Position numbers and translations under genes: made by a program. A DNA stretch of 64,000 nucleotides. It comes from Durusdinium trenchii. Taxonomy: Eukaryota; Sar; Dinophyceae; Suessiales; Symbiodiniaceae. This document shows positions 12,607-25,300 of the stretch, piece after piece (within the stretch, counting starts at the first letter, position 1; every line of letters starts with the position of its first letter). Below the pieces are notes generated by a model that was given only the letters and a program-made list of their open reading frames with translations, was not told the origin of the DNA and made no database searches. The stretch is from the NCBI GenBank assembly GCA_963970005.1, contig CAXAMN010021224.1:469167-533166 (forward strand), given 5' to 3'.

Positions 12607-14506
12607 ATGTTGTCAAAGTGTCGAAGACACCACTGCTCGGGGGGGGCCCGTGGACCCATAGAGGGCATCCGCCAAGGCCTGCTCCACATCCCACGGGCTT
12701 GACACAGCCGCAGGTCTGGCGCAGGGGGAGTGTGGCGGGAGACGGGTGACACGACACCCCTGCGGATTGGTGACCATGAATTCTGATTGGTTTTGCAAAG
12801 ACCAGTAGGTATGGCTGTTGGACCAGTTTGATCATCCAAACGTTGCAGAATCAAGGCGACACATCAAACGGTACTTGGACAAAGAACTCGCTATCCCCCT
12901 GCATGTCCATCCTTTCTGTTGCCATAACAATCCTTTAGAGCTTCATAGAACTATGGTTTGGCCATTTGCTTAACCCAACGTGATGATTGAGATTTGTTCT
13001 CCTCTCTGACCGCTTCATTGGGCAACTGCATGGGTGCGGAAGACGATCTCCCCGGCATTGGGCGAGCTCGGATCGTTTCTTCACCCGGCGATTTTTCACA
13101 TGGATGCGAACTGCCATCACTTGGGGACCTTGACAGTCCGTACAGGTCAGTTTGACGTCATTTGACTGGACGTGGTTATATTAAAGACTCGACTTAAGCA
13201 TGTAAAAGACCAGGACTTGTAGGGTGACAGAACTTCTGAGAATGAACTGTGATGTGCATGTTAGAAGTGTGTAACTTCATCAATGACCTACAGAGTCATA
13301 CGTTGGACATGGTTTGTTGCCCCATTGTTTGCTGATCTTTTGGGACTCAATGTCCAAAATACATCTCTCCAAATAGAAATGATTGTGAATGGCTCCAACC
13401 AGCATGTTCACTGTGGCTTGTGGAGAACAATCCCGTCAAAACTCTGAGATCTGCACAACTCTGAGATCTGCTGCAAGATTTGAACTGCAGATAGTAATGC
13501 CACTCTCCAAAGATCATGTCGAACCGTGTCTCCCACAGGCGCTGCGGATCTTGGATTTGCCCGCGGACGGTTTCGCCGAACTGAGGGAAGAGGCGGGGCG
13601 GGCGAGCAGTTCGGGTCGGGCAGACGGAATCGCAACCCAGCTTGTGGCCTTTGGGTGTGGAACATGATTTGGGCAGGTCTATTTTGGGCAACCCGCAAGA
13701 AAATTATCTTCCAAAGCTTCCTTACAGGGTATCAATGATATGGGTATTTTCAAATTTAGTTGGAGTCTATCGTGCGTTTTGTGTTGTGGTGGTGGTTTGG
13801 TTTGGTTTGGTTTGGTTTGGTTTGTTTGTAACGGATGCCTTTCAACTGCACATCTTGCCGGGAGACCGATCGAAAAACCACATGAACAAACATAGCACCT
13901 CCCACGTTCTTTCGGTTTCAACCATGGAATAGCTCCTCCATATTAGCATAGTGGTTGAACACCAGAAACCCATACCTTATACGGTGTAACACCGGTGTAT
14001 GACATCCACCGGTGGTTCGGTCTCCGGACCGGTCCCAGAGAACGGTGGTGCCAACGGACCCATTAAAGGGATCGATCTCAAAGCCAGACGCTCCATGGAA
14101 GCGCCTACATTGGCAAAGCACCCCCAAGTGATATAGTAGGCAACTACTATGGCATGCATGGAGTGGGTGTTGGCGGTTGAATTGAAATGATTTTGCTTGG
14201 CTTTCGAGTAGGCCTTGAATAGGTCTTCCAGTTTATCTAGCAAGGACCCAAGTGCTATGTTAATTTGGATCAAATCAGCTGACGGCTGACATCCTATAAC
14301 ACCAAAGATAATATTGGGCAAATGCGATGGTTAGCGGACTTAAGATCTTGAGCAAGCCCCAGTAGATCTATTGACAAAGCTCCTCAACCATAGACGACAA
14401 CCATGCTGATGGTACCTCTATGCTCCTCTGTGCTCTTCACAAACGTGCCGCCCATGATGTCCCATGATTGTCATCTCCATTAAGTGATACAGCGGTTCCA
14501 AAGTAG
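12607..14506. other. Intergenic stretch
   Basis: No gene is recognised. A GGTTT pentanucleotide microsatellite lies at 13796-13830. Opposed ORFs around 13347-13700 overlap on both strands and carry no domain. Confidence 0.5.
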
Positions 14507-14612
14507 ATGGCACTGGCACCCCAAGAGGTCCTAGACAAATGGGGGTCCATAAATAAAGTAAAAATAAGTAATAACAAATAAACAAATCAATAACTTGGGG
14601 TGCCAGTGCCAT
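14507..14612. repeat. Hairpin with perfect 19-bp arms
   Basis: ATGGCACTGGCACCCCAAG at 14507-14525 is repeated perfectly in reverse complement at 14594-14612. The loop of about 68 bases is AT-rich. It is probably a small non-autonomous element or foldback sequence, and it sits directly beside a second hairpin. Confidence 0.85.
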
Positions 14613-14650
14613 CGAACCTCAGACACCACCGTGCAGTAAACGGAGAAAAG

Positions 14651-14738
14651 TATAGTGGTCCCCAAATAGATAGTGGCACGGTTGCCATAACATTTTAAGT
14701 GAGGATCTACAAACTTCTATCTATTTGGGGGTCTATAT
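14651..14738. repeat. Second hairpin with TATAG.CCCCAAATAGATAG arms
   Basis: The arms are at 14651-14673 and 14716-14738 (TATAGTGGTCCCCAAATAG against CTATTTGGGGGTCTATATA), with one or two mismatches and a loop of about 42 bases. It begins about 40 bp after the preceding hairpin. Confidence 0.75.
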
Positions 14739-15086
14739 ACTCTACAACTACAGTTGGACTTTTGTTGACCATCGAAATCCAAGATCTGCAAACCCGATTC
14801 TTGGAGATCTGCCCAACTTTGGTGCTGACACGGATGGTTCCCGATGTAATGTGCTTTTAAGACACAGTTCGACCAATCATCAAATTGAAAGCACCCAAGA
14901 TTAATGTGATCAACAGAGACACAGACAAGATCGTATCAGAGAGAGCCGAGCGCGCGAGAGAGAGAGAGAGAATAACACGCACGGAATGTAGCTGAATACC
15001 CCTGAGTGGGTTCAATGACCTCAGAAAGCATGTGGATCCTTCCATAGCTCACCATGTTTTGGAGATGCGACATTCGGCAGTGCCAG

Positions 15087-15122
15087 GGGATCAACAAGGC
15101 CTATCGAAAGCTCGCACTGCAG
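15087..15122 (+). pseudogene. Possible J-domain (DnaJ) exon or remnant, helix II
   Basis: The translation INKAYRKLALQ at 15090-15122 matches the J-domain helix II consensus (IKKAYRKLAL). A possible acceptor AG precedes it (GTGCCAG|GG). The HPD tripeptide that stimulates Hsp70 ATPase is absent; the frame continues GFPARRAC. Either the HPD lies on another exon or this is a broken copy. The matching helix IV-like segment is 2.6 kb downstream at 17728. The similarity is short, so chance is not excluded. Confidence 0.35.
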
Positions 15123-15445
15123 GGCTTCCCAGCAAGAAGGGCCTGCCCTCGCCCTTGGGGTTGCAAGGTGTCCACCAGTTTATGAAAATGTAAAGGTAAT
15201 TAAAGATGAAACTGTTATCCTTTCATGAGTATTGGTATATGATTCTGCCAATCTGGACTTGATCATTTGCACACTCAGTCCTGCCCACCACTAGATGTGA
15301 TTTGTGGAAACATATTGATCTTCAGGGACTTTCCAGTATGGGACAAATGCATGTATCAAGACACTATATACCGAAAGTTATCCAACAATGCCATACGGAT
15401 GCACACGTGTGATAAGGCTGAAGAGATCTGAAGACTACCAAAGAT

Positions 15446-15547
15446 ATTCCCTAGTCATCCAGTCATACCTCCTCAGAAGGTATGACTGGGCCCTCCTGGC
15501 ATCCACCTCAGTCCCACCTTCTGAGAAGGTACTTGGAGGCCTAGGGA
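15446..15547. repeat. Family A double-hairpin repeat, copy 5
   Basis: The ends are ATTCCCTAG and CCTAGGGAT. The first hairpin has arms CCAGTCATACC and GGTATGACTGG, and the second half ends GAGAAGGTACTTGGAGG. The spacer CCCTCCTGGCATCCACC is shared with the copy at 16693. Confidence 0.8.
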
Positions 15548-16692
15548 TGTATTGTCGATGTTATGTACCAAAAACTGGAGCTCCCTTTGTACACTCGGGC
15601 CTACGTTCAAACAACTCCCGTTGTTTGTGCACTCCACAATGGTTCTTTAATGACGCGTCAGGGTTCCTTACTGTGGTTTCTCCCGTGACCCATGGATACC
15701 CAAACATGTGCTTTGTGTTTTTTTCTGTTTTCAATGTGACTTAGTTGAGGATGTTGTGCGTGTGTGTGTGTGTGTGTTTGTTTAAATGACTTAGTTGAGG
15801 ATTGCTTTGCAGAGGGAGTATTGACTGTAGACGGCTTTCATTGTTTGATCAAGGGGACATGTCACAAGTGAATGGTACATTGTCCGTATGAAGTGGACCT
15901 TTTAATCGACCACAATGATATGAGGTTGACCCTTTTCCCTTTCCGCTGCCAAACTCATTGGGCATTGGCAGCTTGGGTGAAGAAGTTTGAAAGCATTGTA
16001 TATATATATAACATATCCTTTTCAACCAGACGTGTGATCCGCAATTGCTGACCAGTTGATTGCTTCAATCCTCAGGGTGCAAGACTGCTGCTTACATGAA
16101 GTGGAAACCCCATGTGGTTTCCTTCGGGTGAACTCGTGGAGTTCCACATGGGTTCGGCGGATTGGTGCAGACAGTGTATCCTAGCCGCTACCATGCCGGT
16201 TCTGTCCGGACCCAGTGGAATGAGTCGCTGGTTCGGAACTCATGGCCCAACCAGAAGTTTGTGGTTTACCTGCAATACGCAAATTCTTCAGTGATGTTCA
16301 TCCATGTTCTATATTGGCATTTGCGAACATCTGTGCACTCCTTGAAAGTGGAAGTGAAGTTCAGCTGTTTCATCTTCGTTTCCATGGTGATCTTTTTCCC
16401 GGGCCGGAAGGAAACCAAGCATGATTTCAGGGAGGGAAACCAACAAAAGCCCACCAACCCATCCCACTTGGTTACGGGTGGCCTAGTACCGCCACCAAGC
16501 TTCGATGGCTATCGCTGGAAAACGTCTTGGCTGAGACCGATGGCAATCACCAGGAAGTGGCATCCCGACCGCCCCTGCAATCGTTTGAAGAAGGAGGAGC
16601 CACCAGCGAAGATGCAAAGCGCGCTTTGTGCGGATCATGTGACATGCACAGTTCACCCGTTGGTCCCCGAAGAGGACATACTTCAGTTCACC
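15548..16692. other. Intergenic or intronic stretch
   Basis: Contains a GT microsatellite (about 15758-15778) and a TA run (about 15997-16010). Reading frames at 16112-16731 have no recognisable domain and run into a family A repeat. If the two J-domain-like segments belong together, this would be intron. Confidence 0.4.
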
Positions 16693-16796
16693 ATCCCTAC
16701 ACCTCCAGTCGTACCTCCTCAGAAGGTATGACTGGACCCTCCTGGCACCCACCCCAGTCCCACCTTTTTAGAAGGTACGACTGGAGGCCAAACGGG
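16693..16796. repeat. Family A double-hairpin repeat, copy 6
   Basis: ATCCCTACACCTCCAGTCGTACC opens the element and GGTACGACTGGAGGCC closes it. The inner palindrome CTCCTCAGAAGG is followed by GTATGACTGG. The spacer is CCCTCCTGGCACCCACC. Confidence 0.8.
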
Positions 16797-17727
16797 CGTG
16801 TTCTTCGTTTTGTGCGGGATGAATCTCCGTAAAGAATGGCTTGGAACTTTGGCAGCCTGAACACGGGGAAACCCAAGGGAGGCACTGATTTGATCTGATT
16901 TGGAGACTTTGGGGTTGGCTGCCTAATTAGGACCCTTTGAGGGTTTACAACTGGAAGATACTGAACGGATCGATGCGGGTAATTCACAGCATCTCAATTG
17001 GTTTGGTTCAGGGCCATTCAGTGATCTATCTAGATCAGGGTCACTCTACATGTTCTTTTCTCATGAAACTCGTTGTAATGCTCAGTCAAACTTATGATCA
17101 TCACTTGCGCAAATTTCTCGAATGAGGCAGAGATGGAGTTTGGCACCTTCCGCAGTGCTGATTTGGGTTGTTTTTGAGCGGATCTTGCCTTGGATGCGTG
17201 TTTTGATCATCAAACCAGGACCTCAGGTGGTATGGATCCTACTAAGGGTTGGTAGACTATACTGCCAGATGTTCTGCATGATTCTCCTCAGCGTTCCTCA
17301 GGTTCTTAAACCCGTTCCTGGTCGGTACACCCTCCAACCTTCGGTACTCACAAGAATCCAGGACCGACACGGCGACGGCAGAACCTGACCATCCACGATA
17401 TTGTTGGTTTAGGTGGTTTCGGTGGGTTTAGTCGATCTCACTACTGCATTGAGTCCTGGACCCCTGACCAATTCTTTCCACCTCGTGGAAGAAGGCCGAA
17501 ACCTCGAAAAGGACATTGGACCATCCGTCCCACGTCATCCCACTGTCATGGGGCTGTTCTTGGTATTTTGCAGTTACGTTTAGCAGAAAAAAGAGAAACG
17601 CCATTGTTCTGCTGGGTATTTCGCCTGGCCTTCAACAACCATGTACTATAAAAGAAAGTAAACCGACCAAACCGTTGGTTTTGCTGCGTGAAACCCTCCT
17701 TCGTTGCCGCGTTCTTCGTTGGTTCAG

Positions 17728-17776
17728 GAGGCCAATGCCAAGTTCCTGGAACTGCGGAATGCCTTCGAGCTACTGG
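17728..17776 (+). pseudogene. Possible J-domain exon, helix IV
   Basis: After a pyrimidine-containing acceptor (TTGGTTCAG) the frame reads EANAKFLELRNAFELLG. This resembles the last J-domain helix (consensus ...A..KF.EI..AYEVLSD). A GA or GT-type donor could follow (CTACTGG|GACC), as dinoflagellate introns allow. Together with 15087-15122 it suggests a split or decayed DnaJ-like gene. I see no full J domain and no HPD motif. Confidence 0.35.
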
Positions 17777-20700
17777 GACCTGGGTGGCCGGGATCGGACG
17801 GAGGAATGGGACATGCACAAGGAGGTGGGTGGTTTGGATGTTCCCTATAGGGTAAATCCCCTTCTGCGAAGTGGGTGTTTGATGTGTTTTTTTGCATTTG
17901 GTTTCTGAATGCATTGGAAGGTCTTTGAAGAGTGCTTGATCGTGGTGCGATCATCCCTGAAGTCGTGATCATGCTTGCAAGAAGTTGCGGTCTTGTAGAG
18001 TACGATGGAGGAACTCCTGACTACACCGATGTTGTCAAGGTAATGGCTGACATTGTTGGACCGCCGCATGCTCCCTGTAGATCCACAAGATGGCCAGTGA
18101 ACAAACTGGATTACCCTCAGCCCGGTGAGGGGGGGCTCCTTCAACTTGCTCGGTGAGATGGCAGATGGACAGTGAGTTAAAGCTTTACCAGCATCGTCAC
18201 CATGGACAGAAGTTGAAGATATATGGTCTCGGCGCGGCGTGCGTTTTGAGATGGCACGCCATAGCGGGTCCGGCCTGGCACGGCTGGCGCGGCGGTTTCC
18301 GCACAGTCTGTGGCTCCGACGCAGCCGGGCTCCGTGTTTGTCGCCTGCATGGCACCAACACCCATGTTCATCCAGGGCTCCAGTTGGAAAAGGTGGTTGT
18401 TCTGTCTACTGGTTGTTGTTCTTTAGGACAGTCCGGGTTGCTTGATTGTTTAAAGGACATTTGCAGAAGGATTTTCTATAGTTTTGCTTTGCGTCGTTCA
18501 TTTCATCGTGGCGCGTGCAAAAATGCTCAGCAACATTGACACGCTTACAAGTAGCCTGGAGCGTGGACAATGTTTGATCTGCTACTTGTGTGCAACATGC
18601 CCGCCGCCTTTTTCGGACTGGACATAAAAATATATAAAAAGGTCAGCCTAATTGATGCCAGTGGAAGCGGCTTTGGTCGATGTGATTGAATATGCTGCCC
18701 TAAACTCTCGTGCATCGTGGCAACCTAAAAAGTCGCGCTGCCAGCGCTTCTCAACTTATCGCGTCGCAAGCCACGCAAAATCGTAACAAGTCGAAAGGTC
18801 GAAGACCTATTTTTCCGGGTTTTGGCCCCCCACAAGCCCCATCGAAGACTTATTTTGCGGGCAAAGCCGCTGCAAGCCACGCGAAAACGCAAAAAACAAG
18901 ATTTTGTTGTAAATTATTGATTCAATATTGATTGTATCATAGTTGAAACATATATCATCTGCGGCATGGGCGGGGTATTTTCTGTTTGATGTGTTCAGTG
19001 TTCATTTACCCCCTGAAGCACTGCACAGAATCAACACGACGTGCCCAACCGTCCGACCTTCGGCGGTCCGATGTCAAGGTCCGATGTTGGGGACGATGTC
19101 GGGCCTGAGGAAGGGGCAAGAGAAGGTGTAAAAGGACGACGAAAACAGAGGTTTCTTTTACACATTTTACAGGGAAACTGCTTTGTAATTAATCATTGTT
19201 AAGTTCTGTGTCTGTGTGTGTCATGGTTGCAGCAGATTACTTGAAAGACATTCAAGGGATGGTTTCTCGAAGCATTGAACTCCCCAGCGAGGTCCTTGAG
19301 TTCCAGGCCACCGTCTCCCCGCTAGGTGGGACTTTTGACCTTGGCAGAGGTGTTTTTTGGGGCATTTTGCAGCATGGTCTTGGAGCAGTTGTTTGTTCCG
19401 TTTTGCTTTTGACCATAGCGCCATCCATGAAAACCTTTCCGCAACACGGAAAAGGGGCTCCAAAAGCGAAGCGAAACTCGAGGCGTTTGCTGCAGGGCGT
19501 CTCTGCCGTTTTCGCTTGAAAAGATCCGAGGCTCATGCGGGACGTCTTGAAGGCCAAGAAAGCACTTCAGGACCTTGGCCAGGAAGGGATGATGAGGGGG
19601 GTCAATGCTCACGAAGCAATGGTGATCATTGTGATGCTGATGATGGTGCTCGCGGTGAAGGGATGTGAAGGGGAGGAACCTATAATATACAAATACACTT
19701 TGAGTAACTAACATGGAAGTGGGGTTCACCCCCTTTTTGTAAAGGAAGGTCGTCTTCCACTTCCAAGGGGCCTTTGCCCACCTCAATGTTGGTAGTCTTC
19801 CGAGTGCACACGACATGTGTTAGGGGTTCCACTTAAAATGTGTCCTAAAGACACATGGCTTGGATATACTTCTCACTGAAAGACAGAAGTATGAACTATC
19901 GCCTGCAGTCATTAGGGTTTCAATTTCCTTGGGGGCATCAAATACTATTCAGGTGTACAATGCTGGTAGAATTGAATTGACTATGCAAGAAACAATAATA
20001 ACACTATTATTCGAAGAGCCCTTCCCCACCGGGATGATATCCCACTATTAGCAGTGTTTGGACTGCTCCAGGTAGTTCAGATTGTTGGAACACCGGTGCG
20101 AGAGTTGTTCGGAATACGAAGACATTATTACATTATTGTTGCATGTCAAAGGCTTTCAACGCTTGAAAGGGGGCGTCGTTCTGGGGGGCAGTGTTCTGCA
20201 GATTCCATGGTCAGCCTAGCGTTTTCCCTGAGAAGATTCATACTTTCCATGTCCAAACTTTGTTTCTAAGCTTCAGAACTCTGAAGCTTATTTTTCTAAG
20301 CTCTTTTATCTAAGGTTTTTTCCAAACCTTTTGGTTTCTAAGCTTGACTGCAGTAAAGAGATTTGATATCATTTGCACACCCTTACCCAAACAAATCACA
20401 GAATGACGAGCTCCACTATGGTGGGAATGATTGTTTAATATTATGTCGTTTCATGGTGTCCTGGAAATACAGACACAATGTGTTGTTCAGGGAAGCAACT
20501 CTTTAAAACTCGTTGGTTGATTTGGGGTTACAACTCTACATCAGATGATCGTCAGCTCCATATCATAGCCAACCAGCACCGGTCGCTGCGATGGACAATC
20601 CCTATAGGATGGCCACGTGTGAGTTGACTTCATAGGCCCAACGGTGGAGCACAGCGGAATGCCGCCCAAATGGCTGGCCAAAAGAGAAAAGATGTCAAGG

Positions 20701-23034
20701 TCAAAACGGAATTTGGGGGTGGAGGATGAGGAGGCCTCTAGAGATGAATGATGGGCCTCTAGGTGATAAGAACTGCGCGATCTGCAGAGTAGACTGACTC
20801 TCCCAATGATGGTTGGGGCTGGGACATCCTGAATGTGCTGATCATGCTGCTGTTTGACTTGATGGGGCTTCAGATACCATGGTATTATTTTGCTGAGCGG
20901 GCCAACGGCAATGCCAGAATGCTGGAGGTTTTAGGGTGCAATGTAGATGATCAGGTACATACATCCACAAAAGGTGTCCCTCCCATCCTTACATCTATCT
21001 ACTTCCCTCTAAGTGGTAAACCTGCCGCCGGGAGCTACCTACTATAGAAGTCACTGCAAGTGTGGGCCTCACAAACAACATCAACATGTTTGTTGATGTG
21101 TTTGGGGTGAGATAGTTGCACAGCAGTGATGTTGCTCAATTGACACGTCACAAAGACTACAGAACAATGTAGAAACTTGTGTTCTAAGTACACTCCTGGT
21201 AAAGGACACTTGCCTTCCCAACTACTTTTGGCCATGGCCAAGTTGAATAGACGATTTGCAACTTAAGTTTGGTTGCTCATCCTTGCGCGGTAGGTGTCGC
21301 CCACTTCGAAGCCCACCTGTCCCTGTTAGTGTAAGTAGATTGAATCGCATTGGATGGAAGCCTTTGGATATGTCGTGGTGACCGGAAGAGCTGCTACCGG
21401 AAGGGCACAAAAGGTTCAGCACAGCTTCCTTGACAGGGTACCCTCTCGACCAGACGGAATTGATGGCTTTGATGAAGCAACCGCAACATGCTCAGATTTG
21501 CAGATGAAACAAATAAGCTGCAAGGAGACCTGCGGTTTAGGTTGAAGCGTCCTTTTGTCCAGTGGGGGGAGGTGCTCTATGTTGTTTGTCCATACCCATT
21601 TCTAAGCAGTAATGCAACTGGACTGGAATATTCACACAAAAGAAAGGAACAAGCCACGATGAACAACAACTTCAATAGAGGGCCCTAGAAAACGCATCAT
21701 CCTCATCCTCATCACATGGGCTGCAGGGATTTGCGCAGCCAAAGTCGCACATCGGATCTGTGCAGAATGTGCGGAGGAAAATTTCGCGCCGTCCGAACAC
21801 GGGCCCGGTCAGATGACTGGCCTTCAGGACCTGAAGAATGAACAAACACATGTCGTTCACACGGTTTCACGAACTGCAGAAGTGGAGATGGTGTTATTGG
21901 AAATCCTTCAACGTTGTCATGACCTAGTTTGGATGAACTACTGCAACTGGTTGAGTGGGGACTCTCAATTGTTGGAGATCTCGAAGGGACCGCACGTGCA
22001 GGAGAGAGCTTCTTGACCCAGCTGTTTAGATGAATGGATAAGGGAGACCCTGCAGACCGCAAGATCATGCGAGTCAGATCAAGTCAGGAATCTAGATTTT
22101 GAGGGAAGTAGGGTAGAAGGAAACTCGCCTTCCCTCAGGTCATTTGCCACTTCCTTGTTAGTGAGTGGGAGGGTATGAAAATTCGACTGTTCTGAACTTT
22201 GGAAGGTTCTGAGGTGGCACACACACCTTCTTCCGGACAAATCCGGTATGAGTGGTCACAGTAGTCACTCAGATGGAAGTGGAGCGACTTCACCGCCTGT
22301 TTGGGTGGTCCCAATTTCACCCCATGTGCACCAAAATCGAATGAAACACCATGTTCGCAGCACCTCACCGTCGTAGATAGAATTGAATCCAAATGGGTCC
22401 CAAATGGGTCGCGTGAGTTGGAATCTGCAAGCTGTCCTCCTGTCCTTCATGCTGTGTGTGCTGTATTTGGGGGGGAACAGATCTCGGGCCTCGCCCTATT
22501 CCATCCTCCATGAACTCCCAACAGTTGACATGTGGCAATGTGGCCTCTCACCAATTGGAAAGTGGTACAGGAATGGACAGCGGCTGCCGACAGACCACTT
22601 GCTCCTTACCTTCCAAGACCAACGAAGCAGTTGCTTCTGTTGCTTACCCCGTGCACCAATGCGCCACACGGAGGCATGGTCAACCCATGAAGTCTGTCAT
22701 GGACGTCCAGGTGCCACAGACCATCTCCAAGAGCCTGGTGTTGGGCGACCATCAAAAAGAATGACCTTCAGTTCCTGGGTGAACCCCAACACTGGTGACA
22801 TGTTTTCGATGTTGCTCAGCTTCCTGGCTTCCTCAAGTCCTAAGGGAAGGCAAGGTTGGATGGAACATGTTGGACACCATGGTTCGACTCAGCCAGGTGA
22901 AGCCTTGGTTTGGATGCCGGACCCGGCGTATGCGCAGCGAGTTCGAGAGGACTGGGCTTGCGGGGTGGGGGATGATTGGACCAAAAATTTGCTCCAACTA
23001 CCTGGATCCGACTTCAATGACTTCGGCAAAATCC
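17777..23034. other. Intergenic stretch, nothing recognised
   Basis: A perfect palindrome (AAGCTTCAGA..TCTGAAGCTT) lies at 20268-20289. There is a GC-rich island at about 18230-18370. ORFs such as 22404-23090 (229 residues from its ATG) carry no domain I can name, and this one ends inside a degraded family A repeat, which argues against a conserved gene. Confidence 0.45.
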
Positions 23035-23090
23035 CACCCCAGTCCTACCTTCTCAGAAGCTACGACTGGAGCCCATTTGTGGGGGCCTAG
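23035..23090. repeat. Family A remnant
   Basis: CCCCAGTCCTACCTTCTCAGAAG is followed by CTACGACTGGAG and GGGGGCCTAGAAA. One half-hairpin is recognisable; the rest has decayed. Confidence 0.5.
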
Positions 23091-23326
23091 AAACTGGCAC
23101 ACGGCTGCCATGGCCCGAACCAAAAGCAGCTACGACTGGGGGTCATCTTCCGAGCTACGAGTCGACGAAGCAGTCGGCTCCATTGGTTTCTCGGTTTGGA
23201 TGTTGCGGGTGGCTTCGGTGGCTTCCGGGGGGGGTTGTCCAGGATGTGGGACAGGAGGAGATTGTATCTTGGGATGGGTCAGTTGTTGACCAGATTTAGC
23301 TCACAACAATGTGGGGGTGTTTTGTA

Positions 23327-23425
23327 GCAAGGACGCTACTAGGTGGAGGCCATCGCTACTAGGGTTGTGGAGGCCATTCCTACTAATGGTAGCAAGAAGC
23401 TAGTAGTAGCAAGGACGCCTTATTG
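23327..23425. repeat. CTACTAG-rich repeat cluster 1
   Basis: Several GTAGCAAGGACGCTACTAG and GCTAGTAGTAGC phrases occur. They match the repeat cluster at 48000-48240 and the 60-bp tandem repeat at 60130-60402, so this is a dispersed repeat family. Confidence 0.6.
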
Positions 23426-24971
23426 ACATAAGGGACTTCCCAAAGGCCGCTCAAAAGAGCCAACATAAAACCCCAAGTGCATCCAAGCCCAAAGTCCTCA
23501 GAGGCCGCTGGGAATGTCTTTCCTGGTGTTGGAAAGCCGACACAGAGTATGCTGGCATCTGGCTAGCTTCGGATAGCTCAATGTTAATCACCAAGGACCA
23601 AAGAGATCTATGGCACATAGGACACCCGGTTGTATACTGTAAATAATTTGCATTTGGGGGATGGACGGCCAAAATCGACATATTATACACATGTCCTCGT
23701 CTCCCGATGGATGAAGATCCCCCCGTTCGTGGAGTTGCACTGGGCTGATCGAAGCAGGATAGTTAAACCCCAGCAGATGGAAAACATGATTTGAATCCGC
23801 GGGTCCTAAGACTCCTAGCTTCGTAGTCTTTTCAGCCCTGTCCCAGTGAAGAAATGTTGGTTCCCAAACGGTCCCAAACTATGTTTTATTTGAGCTTCTT
23901 CTTCCGGAGAGAAAGCAAAAAACACAACACAAAGTTCTGTTTGTGTTTGATGATGTTAGATTGTGCCAGTTCAAGCGGCTCAAACTAGGTGTTCTTCAGT
24001 GTTCTTTCACTTAAACATACTTCAACTCTCATGATCGCTCACGTACCTAGCAGATCCGATCCGAACCTTGCGTCGCTTCTCATTTCGTCGCTAACTACTC
24101 AGCTAGGCGCTCCACAAGGCCAAGCTGGGGCCACGCTATGTCGAGCTGATCACACCAGGCGTGGAGACGGCGTGCCGCTTTTCGGTGCGTGCCGCCGGTG
24201 CGTGCCGGTGTGTCAGCGGGGGACGTGTGGAGACGAGAACGCGGAGGGGGAGGGGGGTGCGTTGGATCGTTGGAAGCACGCCTCGCGCGCGGTGGAGCGG
24301 AGCCGCAGTCGCCAGCACGGCAGGTTCCTATTTGTTGATGGTTCCTTTGATGTTAGATTCTGGTGGATAAGGCATTTGCTTCGTTCCACCACACATCGGC
24401 CGATGCTATCAGGCAACTATCGAGCCTATCGAGCCGTCGTGGTGTTGTTCTTGGCTTCCGGGTTGCCCAGCACACGACGTGAATCCGTCCGACTCAAAGT
24501 CTTCGCCCGACTCCGCGCGCGTGCGCCGCGCCCTGCGCAAGGGCGAGGCTTGGTCTCCTGGGCCTTAGTAAGGCGCCTCAGGTGGATTGGGAGAGGCCGG
24601 GCACTCTGTTGTGTGGATCCTGAAACATACGAATGGTGAGTATACTGGCTCTATGCAAGACCTGCTTTTGTTGGTGTATAGGGGTTGTACCTTCACGAGG
24701 AATTTGGAATGTATTTGGACTGGGTTAGGCTAGGCCGGGATCAGGGTCACTAGTACCAGAGAAGGTGACCTTGATGTTGTCCATGAACAATCCGTTGGAT
24801 TTACAATATTCTCTGTCACAGACTTTGGTTGGGTTTCATGGACTTATTCCACAAGAAACCTGTTTCCCAGCCAAAGGCTAGGGCTTTGTCCATAGGCTGA
24901 GAGGCTGCGCTGTGTAAAATTGATGTTGCTTTGAATTAGGCGGCGGTCTTTTTCACTCCGTCGAAGCATTC
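23426..24971. other. Intergenic stretch with a GC-rich ORF
   Basis: A GC-rich ORF spans 23989-24639, and one alternative frame near 24115-24160 reads AKLGPRYVELITPG. The resemblance to an RRM or FN3 tail is too short to call. Nothing else is recognised. Confidence 0.4.
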
Positions 24972-25092
24972 AAACACTCCCTCAAACACTCCATGGAAAC
25001 TGCCATAGGACTGCCGAGAAACGGCCAGGGGTGGTTGACCGGGGGTCGATCGGCAGTCCTATGGCAGTCCCATATGGAGTATTGGGTATGTT
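24972..25092. repeat. Family B hairpin element
   Basis: ACTGCCATAGGACTGCCGA at 24999-25017 is repeated perfectly in reverse complement at 25050-25068. The outer flanks are CAAACACTCCATGG on the left and CCATATGGAGTATT...TGTTTGGG on the right, which extends the inverted repeat. The same terminal words recur at 42703 and 44579. Confidence 0.75.
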
Positions 25093-25194
25093 TGGGTCCT
25101 TTTTTCGGAGTGAAGAGCATCTCACCGACATCGATGGTCCCTGGAAGACCGACATCGATCGGTCCGACAGCTGACGTCCAGACGTCCAGAGACG

Positions 25195-25300
25195 AGCCTC
25201 ATGGCTCCTGGCCGACCCCTCTGGGTGAAGGTGGGCCAGGGGTGGGTGCTGGGCCAGGGGGGGTTGACCACCTTCTGGGGATGGGTTTAGGCGCCCAAAC
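25195..25300. repeat. Family A relative with CTCCTGGCC arms
   Basis: CTCCTGGCCGACC pairs with GGTGGGCCAGGGG. A second half has GACCACCTTCTGGGGATGG and ends in GCGCCCAAACGGG. Spacing and layout match family A, but the arm sequence is a third variant, shared with 26331-26434. Confidence 0.65.

Noticed and set aside
22404..23090. 229-codon ORF
   Set aside because: No recognisable domain, no splice or composition support, and its end lies in a degraded family A hairpin.
23989..24639. 216-codon ORF and the overlapping AKLGPRYVELITPG frame, considered as an RRM or FN3 exon
   Set aside because: The similarity covers about a dozen residues and no other part of either fold is visible.
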